From the NCBI RefSeq assembly GCF_009711975.1, contig NZ_VIKW01000042.1, positions 1-34,697 of the forward strand: DNA of 34,697 nt, in the 5' to 3' direction. Below are positions 24,668 through 32,654 of this stretch, piece by piece; within the stretch, counting starts at the first letter, position 1, and every line of letters begins with the position of its first letter. The position numbers were made by a program, and so were the translations under genes. The notes under the pieces are model-generated. The model had not been told where the DNA came from and ran no database searches. It saw nothing but the letters and a program-made list of their open reading frames with translations. Source of the stretch: Anabaena sp. UHCC 0204. Its GTDB lineage: Bacteria > Cyanobacteriota > Cyanobacteriia > Cyanobacteriales > Nostocaceae.

Positions 24668-27600
24668 TTCCTTTGCTCCAATAAATTTTCTAACTCTGAT
24701 ATTTCCTGATTAATTAATGCTTCCAGATCCAATTCAGCAGGCTGATTTTGGTTACTAGAAATTGGCTTTTCCAAGGGCAAATCTGGGATTTGATTAGTTA
24801 AATATTTACATAAAGATTCAATAGTTGGAAAATTCCAAATTATAGTAGCTTCTAAAGGACGATCTAACCATTCTTCCAATTCTTGAGCTAATTCAACAGC
24901 CATAACTGAATCCATGCCATAATCAGCAAAGGATTTCCCCACATCAATTTTATTGATATCTATTCTTAATTTTTCAGCTAACCATTTTTCAATCCAGTTT
25001 CCTACAGATTCAAAAGAATTTTTGGTACTTGGTACTATTTCCTTTGGTAACTCTGTGTGAACGTCATTCGGAAAATTATTAACTGTTCCCTGTTCCCTGC
25101 TCTCTGTTCCCTGTTCCCTGTTCCCTGTTCCCTGTTTTAATAATTGATCAAGATCAGTATCTTCTCCTGCTAAAACTTGTTCTATATCGCCAATAGTGTC
25201 AGTGTAATTATATATCTGATTCACAATCACATTAGCATCATCTCTAATTAATTCGGCTGGTGTTCCATTTAGTAAATTAGTAAGTTTCTGTTCAAAATTT
25301 AATCTTGCCCAAGTGAATGCTCGTTGTAAATGATCAGCATCACATCGGTTGATTTTTCCTGCTAATGCAGCCAAAAGAATCGCCCAAGTTGTTAATTCAC
25401 CAGTTCGTAGATACAACCATTGTCGGCTCTCCACATTATTTTTAGAATTAGTAAACTGAGCATTAATTTGTGTTACTGCTGCTTTGAGAACTTCAGCAAT
25501 TTCCGGCGCTTCTAAACCGACACACAAGAAATTATCTAATTCTGCGCTTTTGTTTAAAATCCGTGATCCCAAAAACATATTTAATGTTTCCGTCGGACCT
25601 TCAAAAATGCGAAGTAGTCTCGCATCTCTGAGAATTTGGGGAGCAATATTCGTCTCTATATAACCCCGACCACCTAATAATTGTACTAAATGATCAGCCG
25701 CTTGCCATAAAAATTCTGGACCTGATGTTTTACAAGCTGCATAGGCTTCTTCAGGAAGAGAATAACCCTGATCTAATAAATCCGCAATTCTAAAAACTAG
25801 AGTTTCTAAAGTTGTAATAGCCGCTGTAATTTCCGTTAACCAATTTAATGTTAAAGGATTATCTATTAAACGACCTGTAGAAATAGAACGGCGTGAACCA
25901 TAGCGCAGCATCAATTGAGTACAACGTTTCATCCCCCCAATACTCATTGCTCCTAAACCTAATCGTCCGAACATCATCGCATCTTGAGCAACTTCTAAAC
26001 CTCCGCCTAATTCCCCTAATAAATGTTCAGAAGTCACGCTCACATCATCAAGATATATCTTATTTTGCACCATGCCTCTCATGCCCATTGTCAAGGCTTC
26101 TGGACCTTGGCGCAATCCTTTTGTCCCTTGACGAATCATGAAACCAGTAATCCCAATTGGTTGATGATTTTCATTCAGTAATTGCACAAAAACATTGATA
26201 ATTCCCGCCCATGCACCTGTACCAATCCATTCTTTTTGACCACGCAACCGCCAACCACCTTGAGAATCGGGAATTGCTTGGGATAAAATGCCTCTAGGGT
26301 TAGAACCGGCACAGGGTTCGGTAATTGCAAAAGCCCCTAATTCACGACCTTGAGCAATTAAAGGCAGAAATTGATCCCGGATACTAGATGTAGCGTAGTT
26401 CATCAAGGGACGAGTTCCCAAAGCATGATGAACACCGACAAAAGAGGCCAGAGTGAGGTCAATGGCGGCGAGTTGTTCAATTACCCGTAAGGTGTCACGA
26501 TTACTGAGAGCGATTCCTCCATACTGTTCGGGAACTTGCATTCCCAAAATCCCCCGATTTCCGAAATCAAGGACAATATAAGGCGGAATGCAGCGACGTT
26601 CATCAATTATCCTGGAGTTAATCCGTTCTCCTGCATAGTTCCGCAGCCAATTAATCAGATCATCGGCACGGGATTTGCTGTTATTGGCGACAACTGGGAG
26701 AGAATTTCGTGGAGATTGTTGTATAGGTTCTGACTGCCAACTCCCTACCACACTGAAACTATCTGCTAAAAATGCTGCTCGACAAGCTTGGCGCTGGATT
26801 TTGCCACTGGATGTCTTGAAAATACTGCCTGTTTTCAGTAAAACTACGGCATAAATTTGTAATTCATGGTGAATAGAAACTACTCTGCGGATAGCTTCAA
26901 CTACTTCATCAACATCAAGTTTACGGATATAAGTCCGTTCTACTTCTTGGGCAATAACCAGTCTTTCTTCACCATCTACTTCTACTGTAAATGCTGCCCC
27001 GCTGCCTGGTTTGAGGGCTGGATGACTGTTTTCTACTGTTAGTTCAATATCTTGGGGGTAATGATTACGACCACGGATAATAATGACATCTTTAATTCGT
27101 CCGGTAACAAATAATTCACCATTCTGCACAAATCCTAAATCACCAGTGCGGAGAAATGGTCCGGCTTTGGTATCTGCTAAATAGGCGTTAAAGGTGGCTT
27201 CTGTCTGTTCTGATCTTTGCCAATAACCTTGGGCTACATGGGGTCCTGATACCCAAATCTCTCCCACTTGATTAGCCAGACAACGAGTTAAGGATTCTGG
27301 ATCAGCGATGATGATTTCTTGCTCTAACCATGTTTGCCCACAACCAACGATTTTTCGGCTATTTTGCGGTTTTGTGGTGGTAATAATCTGGTTTTGTGCT
27401 AGGGCTGTTTCGGCTACTGAAATCATCACAGGATCTGCTGTTTGTAAGCCGCCAGAAACTAATAAAGTTGTTTCTGCCATGCCGTAACAGGGATAAAATG
27501 CTTCTGGGCGAAAACCACAGGATGCAAAGGTGGTAGTAAATTTTTCCAGGGTTTGGGCGTGAATGGGTTCTGCACCATTAAAGGCTACTTGCCAACTACT

Positions 27601-28461
27601 TAAATCTAAAGTTGCTATTTGTTCTGGTGTGATTTTACGAACACACAAATCATAAGCAAAGTTAGGTCCTCCTGATGTGGTGGCTTTGTAGCGAGAAATA
27701 GCCGCTAACCAGCGATATGGCTTTTGGATAAAGTCTACTGGTGACATTAAATAACATGGTATCCCCAAGTACATGGGCTGGAGGACATTTCCTATCAATC
27801 CCATGTCATGAAATAAGGGCAGCCAACCAGCAAAAATAGTGCTTTGATCATGATTAAAGGCTATTTGAATCATTTGCTCGTTGTATAGCAAATTACTATG
27901 ACTCACCATTACGCCTTTTGGTGTGCCTGTAGAACCGGAGGTGTATTGCAGAAAGGCCAGTGTATCGCTGTTAATTGCTGGTTTTTCCCAGTTTAAGGCT
28001 TGGTCAGTATGAATATTATCTGTTGCTAAGGATTTTAATATATTGAATTCGGGATTTTCGCTGATCCGCTCCTGTATATTTGCCAATAAACCTGTAGTTG
28101 TTAATACTGCTGCTGCTTGGGCATCTCTGATAATTGCCTCTAGCCTAGACATATTCTGATTACGTCGGGGTGGATAGGCGGGAATGGCTACTACACCAGC
28201 ATACAGACACCCAAAGAATGCACAAATAAATTCTAACCCAGATGGATACAGTAGTAATACTCGATCACCTGGTGCTAAAAATGACTGGAGTTCAGAAGCG
28301 ATCGCTCTGGCTTTTGTATCTAACTGTTGATATGTCAAACTGTCTGATTCTATTTCCCCATTTTCCAGAAAGGTATATGCTGTCTGGCTCGGATGGTATA
28401 ATGCTCTTTTCTGTAGCAGGTCTACTAGAGTGTTTGGGCAATAATTCAGATCAATCGTCAT
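24664..28461 (-). CDS. Fused fatty acyl-AMP ligase / acyl-CoA dehydrogenase / acyl carrier protein (loading protein)
   Basis: The ATG at 28461 (1265 aa) has AGAGG just upstream. A TTG 36 bp earlier also keeps the frame open but has less support. The FAAL domain (3-575) shows YTSGSTGTPKG (173-183), YGMAET, RTGDLG and GRIKDVIIIRGRNHYPQDIE in the C-terminal part, plus the extra segment typical of FAALs. It should adenylate a free fatty acid and transfer it to the ACP. The ACAD domain (about 600-975) shows AITEPCAGSNP, LLGGRGYI and RIFEGPTE with the likely catalytic Glu954, and should bind FAD and form a 2-enoyl thioester on the ACP. A linker (975-1150) contains a heptamer-repeat-coded GNREQGT-type segment. 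The ACP (1155-1225) has Ser1185 in YGMDSV. The short C-terminal helix (ELDLEALINQEISELENLL) probably docks onto the first PKS. It is the first gene of the operon. Confidence 0.93.
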   Translation of the reverse strand: MTIDLNYCPNTLVDLLQKRALYHPSQTAYTFLENGEIESDSLTYQQLDTKARAIASELQSFLAPGDRVLLLYPSGLEFICAFFGCLYAGVVAIPAYPPRRNQNMSRLEAIIRDAQAAAVLTTTGLLANIQERISENPEFNILKSLATDNIHTDQALNWEKPAINSDTLAFLQYTSGSTGTPKGVMVSHSNLLYNEQMIQIAFNHDQSTIFAGWLPLFHDMGLIGNVLQPMYLGIPCYLMSPVDFIQKPYRWLAAISRYKATTSGGPNFAYDLCVRKITPEQIATLDLSSWQVAFNGAEPIHAQTLEKFTTTFASCGFRPEAFYPCYGMAETTLLVSGGLQTADPVMISVAETALAQNQIITTTKPQNSRKIVGCGQTWLEQEIIIADPESLTRCLANQVGEIWVSGPHVAQGYWQRSEQTEATFNAYLADTKAGPFLRTGDLGFVQNGELFVTGRIKDVIIIRGRNHYPQDIELTVENSHPALKPGSGAAFTVEVDGEERLVIAQEVERTYIRKLDVDEVVEAIRRVVSIHHELQIYAVVLLKTGSIFKTSSGKIQRQACRAAFLADSFSVVGSWQSEPIQQSPRNSLPVVANNSKSRADDLINWLRNYAGERINSRIIDERRCIPPYIVLDFGNRGILGMQVPEQYGGIALSNRDTLRVIEQLAAIDLTLASFVGVHHALGTRPLMNYATSSIRDQFLPLIAQGRELGAFAITEPCAGSNPRGILSQAIPDSQGGWRLRGQKEWIGTGAWAGIINVFVQLLNENHQPIGITGFMIRQGTKGLRQGPEALTMGMRGMVQNKIYLDDVSVTSEHLLGELGGGLEVAQDAMMFGRLGLGAMSIGGMKRCTQLMLRYGSRRSISTGRLIDNPLTLNWLTEITAAITTLETLVFRIADLLDQGYSLPEEAYAACKTSGPEFLWQAADHLVQLLGGRGYIETNIAPQILRDARLLRIFEGPTETLNMFLGSRILNKSAELDNFLCVGLEAPEIAEVLKAAVTQINAQFTNSKNNVESRQWLYLRTGELTTWAILLAALAGKINRCDADHLQRAFTWARLNFEQKLTNLLNGTPAELIRDDANVIVNQIYNYTDTIGDIEQVLAGEDTDLDQLLKQGTGNREQGTESREQGTVNNFPNDVHTELPKEIVPSTKNSFESVGNWIEKWLAEKLRIDINKIDVGKSFADYGMDSVMAVELAQELEEWLDRPLEATIIWNFPTIESLCKYLTNQIPDLPLEKPISSNQNQPAELDLEALINQEISELENLLEQRK
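25084..25132. repeat. Heptanucleotide tandem repeat within the loading-protein gene, seven units
   Basis: Seven contiguous 7-bp units (TGTTCCC, one variant TGCTCTC) lie in the ACAD-ACP linker. Read on the coding strand, three units make a 7-residue period (GNREQGT, ESREQGT). A gain or loss of three units keeps the frame; other changes would break the gene. Confidence 0.9.
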
Positions 28462-28916
28462 TTGGCCTCTATGACAAAATTGTGCAGTTATCAGCAAGTC
28501 TATGATTTTGGCAGCTATTTATAAAATACCTGACATTTAGGCTAGGCATTGCTAGTATTTATTGGTACTAATTATGCAGTGTATAGTGAATCACTATGAC
28601 TTGCAAGCAGTCTGACTTAAACTTTCAGTAGCATGGTAATCATAATTTTGTCAATTAAAAACAGTGAATTTTAAATTAGCACTAAAATAATTGCATTAGT
28701 TCCTGGACTTTGGCAAGATATTTCAGTAATTATTTTAACTTTACTCGTGATCAGTAATATTAGGTAACGTTGTCTGCTATATAGTAGCTTAACTGTTAGC
28801 TAATTTTGAATAAGCAAATGAAAACAGGCTAAAAACCAATTTAGCGCCATAAATTTTCACAATACTGATAGAATTTACAGCTAAAATCCAAAACAATTGC
28901 ACTAGGTAGGTAATAT
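28462..28916. promoter_or_regulatory. Divergent control region between the PKS operon and the cupin gene
   Basis: This 455-bp non-coding region lies between the start codons of the loading protein (minus) and the cupin-like oxygenase (plus), so both promoters should be here. I see a 15-bp perfect palindrome (28583-28597). On the minus strand, TATACA partly overlaps it with TTGCAA 15 bp upstream, a weak promoter match. No convincing NtcA site (GTA-N8-TAC) was found. Confidence 0.5.
28583..28597. promoter_or_regulatory. 15-bp palindrome ATAGTGAATCACTAT, candidate operator
   Basis: The two 7-bp arms are perfect around a single A. It lies about 120 bp upstream of the operon start codon and would overlap the spacer/-10 area of a weak minus-strand promoter. 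Binding by a dimeric repressor or activator is inference; no regulator gene is next to it. Confidence 0.4.
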
Positions 28917-29984
28917 ATGGTGAGACGCTTAGAAATTACAAGGGTAAAAGATGCCAACTATAGCACTCTTAAAAAAGAAACTGAGAACTTTCAAAAACCA
29001 ATTATTTATAATTTAAATGACAATGATATATCACGAATTCAAGCATTAAAAAATACTCTCATAAATTTTGAACAAAATTACAAAGAACAAGTTTTTAAGA
29101 GCAATGATAATTTAAGCGATCTCAATAATATTATGGAATACTCCAGAGGGGAAGATTCTCGTGGTAGTAAAACTTATTCCACATCTCTATTCTTTTTCAC
29201 CAAGGATAAAATTCTCTCGCCAATTGGATTTAAAGATGAGAAATACAATCATCAACTAGAAAATATCATTCAATTCTTTTTTAATACAGAATTCTTTCGA
29301 GAAAAACTAGTGGATTCTTCCCTTCTGCAAAAAGTAATTATATTCATAGGCTTAAAGAAAGGGATTTTTGGCAAATTTATTCTATCCAATTTATCTACTA
29401 TAGTCAATGGTAATACCTGGTGTAGTCAAGGTAATACTAATACCTTCATTCATGCAGATCATGGCTTATGTAACTTTTTTGTACAATTAGCAGGAAGGAA
29501 AAGATGGTGGATAGCTTCTCATTTTCAAAAAAAGGAATTATTAGAATCTGTATTTCAATGTGATCTAACTAAACTAAATTTAAGTGACACTAGTTTAGAT
29601 AATTTAGAATACTATGATTTTGAGCTTCAGGAAGGGGAAATATTGTATTTACCTACTAATTGGTTACATGGTGTAGTTTCTCCACCAGGGCTAAACTTAT
29701 CTTTGTCCTTTCTGTTTCCAATGACTGTTCTAGAACTTGTGAAAAATTTGCTGTACTGGAAATCTATAGGAGTACCTTTAAATAACACTAAAAAGAGTAG
29801 TCTTATAGAAGATAAAAGTTTGGCTGATTTAAATGCTGAACAAGCTGAGACATTTAATACTGTGAAATTTTATCTGCGTGAACATAAGTTTGCTAAGAGA
29901 AAAATACTTGCTCATGAGCCTGAATTTGTATCTGGGCTATATGATAGTGATAAACTCAATAAAGCAATTACGGGGGCTGAATAA
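28917..29984 (+). CDS. JmjC/cupin_8-like protein, putative Fe(II)/2-oxoglutarate-dependent hydroxylase
   Basis: A 355-aa protein. The jelly-roll core (about 150-270) carries the metal motif HAD (His179, Asp181) in NTFIHADHG, then LAGRKRWWIAS, LQEGEILYLPTNWLHGV with the third ligand His251, and LNLSLSFLF. This is the pattern of the cupin_8/JmjC-like oxygenases, which hydroxylate proteins or small molecules. The N-terminal 140 residues and the C-terminal helical 85 are not recognised. AGGTAGG 6 nt before the ATG supports the start. It is transcribed away from the polyketide operon. A tailoring role on the polyketide chain is plausible from position only. Base composition is noticeably more AT-rich than neighbouring genes. 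Confidence 0.75.
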   Translation: MVRRLEITRVKDANYSTLKKETENFQKPIIYNLNDNDISRIQALKNTLINFEQNYKEQVFKSNDNLSDLNNIMEYSRGEDSRGSKTYSTSLFFFTKDKILSPIGFKDEKYNHQLENIIQFFFNTEFFREKLVDSSLLQKVIIFIGLKKGIFGKFILSNLSTIVNGNTWCSQGNTNTFIHADHGLCNFFVQLAGRKRWWIASHFQKKELLESVFQCDLTKLNLSDTSLDNLEYYDFELQEGEILYLPTNWLHGVVSPPGLNLSLSFLFPMTVLELVKNLLYWKSIGVPLNNTKKSSLIEDKSLADLNAEQAETFNTVKFYLREHKFAKRKILAHEPEFVSGLYDSDKLNKAITGAE

Positions 29985-30078
29985 TATTTTTCATATTGTC
30001 AGCGATCGCAGGTGATTATTTTCAGTAATTTAGTAAAATCAAAACTATGAGTAAAAATCATAGTTATTAATAGTAGCA

Positions 30079-30525
30079 GTGCGAAACCGTCAACTCCCTT
30101 ATTTCTTATTCTCCTTGACTTTAGTTGTGATCATTGGCGTTGTTAAGTTCTGGAATAAATTACCAGATTACCCCTGTGAAAACGGGGGATTTATGGTTAG
30201 CCAAACTACACAATCTTATCTCCATCCTGAGAAAGTTGTGGTTCGTCCTTGGTTAGGTCAGCATCATGTATATGCTGTGTTTATGCTGCCAAATAATTAT
30301 GTATATGATCGTTTGATCACAATTAATTTACCAGTCAATAAAAAATTTTGTGGAATTACCATCAATCCTAGTCAAACTATAGACGAAATCAATGCTAAAC
30401 CAGGACATTATTTAGTCAAGGGATATTTACAAACACGCACCGCATTGAGACTTATTTCCACAGGTAAAATTAACGACTTAAAACAAATCAAGAGTTGGCA
30501 ATTAGGTTATGGCAAAAAGAATTAA
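30079..30525 (+). CDS. Small membrane-anchored conserved-looking protein of unknown function
   Basis: A 148-aa protein with a single N-terminal hydrophobic helix (about 8-24, LPYFLFSLTLVVIIGVV), best read as a signal anchor or uncleaved signal. Its roughly 120-residue outer part contains two Cys (33 and 91, possible disulfide). I do not recognise the family. The start is GTG at 30079; no strong Shine-Dalgarno is seen. A HIP1 site (30002) lies upstream. The stop codon overlaps, on the opposite strand, the stop of a possible small ORF. Confidence 0.6.
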   Translation: MRNRQLPYFLFSLTLVVIIGVVKFWNKLPDYPCENGGFMVSQTTQSYLHPEKVVVRPWLGQHHVYAVFMLPNNYVYDRLITINLPVNKKFCGITINPSQTIDEINAKPGHYLVKGYLQTRTALRLISTGKINDLKQIKSWQLGYGKKN

Positions 30526-30593
30526 TAGCCTCTAGGTAAGCCCTCACCAAGAGGATCTGCTACTGCTTCTAAAGTAGCATTTCCATTACCCAT
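30522..30593 (-). CDS. Possible 23-codon small ORF directly after the phytochelatin-synthase-like gene
   Basis: An ATG at 30593 lies one base after the TGA of the upstream gene (TGATATG) and runs 23 codons to TAA at 30522-30524. The encoded peptide begins MGNGNATLEAVADPL and ends GLPRGY. It looks protein-like rather than random, and the codons match the neighbours. It could be a translationally coupled small protein or the leftover C-terminus of a lost gene. An ORF of this length may also occur by chance. Confidence 0.3.
   Translation of the reverse strand: MGNGNATLEAVADPLGEGLPRGY
30559..30578. terminator. Weak hairpin between convergent genes
   Basis: GCTACT and AGTAGC form a 6-bp stem with an 8-nt loop between the stop codons of the 148-aa protein gene and the phytochelatin-synthase-like gene. 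It lacks a T-run, and it falls inside the possible small ORF. Confidence 0.25.
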
Positions 30594-30594
30594 A

Positions 30595-31335
30595 TCAATT
30601 ATTCTTACTCACAAAGACAAACCCCCGTGTCTTCCCTGCTGTTGAATCAACTGTATTCATTGCTTTCCATAAATCTGCTGTTTTTACCCAAACTGGGGGA
30701 TATTTATAGCGAGAAACATCCATAATTAAAAATCTATCTGTTAACTCATTATATGCTGCCAAAGGCGAAATATGTCCACCTCTTTCTTGACCAATTTCTT
30801 TACGTAAATAGTTAATAACAACAAAGTTTTTTGTTTGTTTTAAATTCTCTGCTGCTAACTTACGAAATTCTTCTAAACTCGTATCACCAGCATGATAAAC
30901 TTTAACTTGTACATTGTAACTTTCTAACAATCCTCCTAACTCACTTAAAGTCATACCTTGACGAGAAACAATTTCCGAAGTTACTACATTTCTAGTTTTT
31001 TCATTACTAAAAAAGTTATCTTGAGTAAATACCCGAAATGGTTTATATTGGGGTGCTTCTGGTGCAGGGATTTTCAAGCTATTTAGCACCATAACAATAC
31101 TAGCAACTCCACAATATGCCTGATTATTTTGTGTGACAAATTGTGTACTTAATGGAAAAAAATCACTTTTTGATTTACTCGCAATCAATAAAGTTTCCCC
31201 TTCCGGAGTATCAAAACTAATTAAGTTAGATGAAAGTGGTAATGTTTGAGCAAAAACATTGCCTCCAGCTAAACAAATACCCAGAATTATAACTCTAATT
31301 GATGTTTTAATAGAACAAATTACCCTCAATTTCAT
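30595..31335 (-). CDS. Phytochelatin-synthase-like papain-fold peptidase (gamma-glutamylcysteine dipeptidyl transferase family), exported
   Basis: A 246-aa protein corresponding to the catalytic N-terminal half of plant phytochelatin synthase, as in the short cyanobacterial homologue of Nostoc. The triad is visible: Cys75 (QAYCGVASIVMVLN), His188 (ERGGHISPLAAY) and Asp206 (LIMDVSRYKYPPVWV). A signal-like N-terminus (1-29, ending NVFAQ) suggests export. The Nostoc enzyme mainly removes glycine from glutathione and makes phytochelatin poorly; the same is expected here, so the role may be glutathione turnover rather than metal detoxification. The plant Cys-rich metal-sensing C-terminal domain is absent. 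The gene follows the nucleoside transporter by 65 bp on the same strand. Confidence 0.9.
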   Translation of the reverse strand: MKLRVICSIKTSIRVIILGICLAGGNVFAQTLPLSSNLISFDTPEGETLLIASKSKSDFFPLSTQFVTQNNQAYCGVASIVMVLNSLKIPAPEAPQYKPFRVFTQDNFFSNEKTRNVVTSEIVSRQGMTLSELGGLLESYNVQVKVYHAGDTSLEEFRKLAAENLKQTKNFVVINYLRKEIGQERGGHISPLAAYNELTDRFLIMDVSRYKYPPVWVKTADLWKAMNTVDSTAGKTRGFVFVSKNN

Positions 31336-31400
31336 AATTCATTTTTAACCTAATTGTAAATTTTTTAATCACAAAAGCAAGCCATACTTCTATGGTTTTG

Positions 31401-32609
31401 TTAAATCAACATTCCGGCGATCGCAGCAGTAATGAAACCTGCTAATAATCCGCCAATCATCGTTTTTACACCCATACGTGCTAAGTCTTGTTGACGATTG
31501 GGTGCGATGCCACTCATACCACCAATAGTAATTCCAATCGAGCCAATATTAGCAAAATTGCATAAGGCATAAGTAGCAATAATTGCTGAACGTTGAGAAA
31601 TTTCTTGTTTTTTAATCAGTTCTCCTAAATCCAAATAAGCAATAAATTCATTGAGAATCGTTTTTTTACCTAATAATACCCCAACTTGTCCACAATCAGC
31701 CCAAGTTATCCCCATTAACCATGCTAGAGGAGACATAACAAAAGATAACATCCATTCTAAAGATAATTGTGGATAACCTACCCAACTTCCCAACCAACCT
31801 AAACAGGCATTTACAGCAGCCAATAAACTCAAAAAAGCAATAACTATTACCCCCACATTAACCGCTAATTTTACACCTTCAATTGCTCCTGAAGTTGCTG
31901 CATCAATAGCATTAACATAATTACTCTTAATCTCTATATCAACTTTCCCCTTAGTTGCCGATACATCTGTTTCTGGATACATTATTTTTGATACTATTAA
32001 AGAAACAGGAGAAGTCATAAAAAAAGCGGCAATTAAATGTTCTGATGGCATCCCAAAAGACAGATAAGCGCCTAATACTCCACCGGCAATAGTCGCAAAA
32101 CCTCCAGTCATCACAGCGTGCAATTCAGATTGAGTCATAGTTGCTATATAAGGCTTAACCATGAGTGCTGCTTCTGTGGGTCCCAAGAAGATATTTCCAG
32201 CGCAAGATAAAGATTCAGATCCCGATGTTTTCATAGTTTTCATCATTACCAATGCTAGGGCATTAACAACCCTTTGCAAAATACCATAGTAGTAGAGAAT
32301 ACTAATAAATGATGAGAAAAAGATAATGGTTGGGAGAATTTGAAAAGCAAAAAAATGATCTTTAAAGTTTTCACCAAAGACAAATTTTGCTCCCACATCA
32401 GAGAAAGCTAAAAAATTACCAATGATATCTCCTAAAGATTTAAATAAATTCAAACCCCAAGGCGTTTTGAGAATTACTAAAGCCAAGATAAATTCCAAGC
32501 CTAACCCCCAAGCAACTGTACGCCAACGCACACCACGACGGTTAACAGAAAGGGCATAGGATATACCGATAAAAACGAAGAGTCCTAAAGTAGAAATAAC
32601 ACGTTCCAT
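31401..32609 (-). CDS. Concentrative nucleoside transporter (CNT/NupC family)
   Basis: A 402-aa inner-membrane protein with about ten hydrophobic segments. CNT signatures are present: GPTEAALMVKPYI (G-x-T-E motif), a preceding AGNIFLG, and CNFANIGSIGITIGG in the second half. CNT proteins take up nucleosides with Na+ or H+. I set the start at the ATG at 32609 (MERVIST). The frame also begins with a TTG two codons upstream. The gene lies 45 bp downstream of the amidohydrolase gene on the same strand, so the two probably form an operon for nucleoside or base uptake and breakdown. Confidence 0.9.
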   Translation of the reverse strand: MERVISTLGLFVFIGISYALSVNRRGVRWRTVAWGLGLEFILALVILKTPWGLNLFKSLGDIIGNFLAFSDVGAKFVFGENFKDHFFAFQILPTIIFFSSFISILYYYGILQRVVNALALVMMKTMKTSGSESLSCAGNIFLGPTEAALMVKPYIATMTQSELHAVMTGGFATIAGGVLGAYLSFGMPSEHLIAAFFMTSPVSLIVSKIMYPETDVSATKGKVDIEIKSNYVNAIDAATSGAIEGVKLAVNVGVIVIAFLSLLAAVNACLGWLGSWVGYPQLSLEWMLSFVMSPLAWLMGITWADCGQVGVLLGKKTILNEFIAYLDLGELIKKQEISQRSAIIATYALCNFANIGSIGITIGGMSGIAPNRQQDLARMGVKTMIGGLLAGFITAAIAGMLI

Positions 32610-32654
32610 ATTCAATGAAATTATTGATATCTCTACTTTACATCTTTATGTGAA

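Larger units (their letters stand above)
9369..28461 (-). other. Four-gene FAAL/ACAD/type I PKS biosynthetic operon
   Basis: All four genes run on the minus strand with spacings of -4 bp (ATGA overlap), 72 bp and 41 bp. The domain order is FAAL-ACAD-ACP, KS-AT-DH-KR-ACP, KS-AT-DH-KR-ACP, KS-AT-TE. The order is colinear: loading, two extension modules, then an ACP-less condensing/release protein. HIP1 sites inside the genes and codon use like the neighbours give no sign of recent foreign origin. No phosphopantetheinyl transferase, transporter or dedicated regulator is within the window. Confidence 0.85.

Noticed and set aside
25084-25132. A short CRISPR-like array
   Set aside because: Units are 7 bp and directly adjacent with no spacers, and they lie inside a reading frame; this is a heptamer tandem repeat.
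9369-28461. Recent horizontal transfer of the polyketide operon
   Set aside because: HIP1 sites and repeat types inside the operon match the surrounding genome, and no integrase, tRNA junction or flanking insertion sequence is visible.
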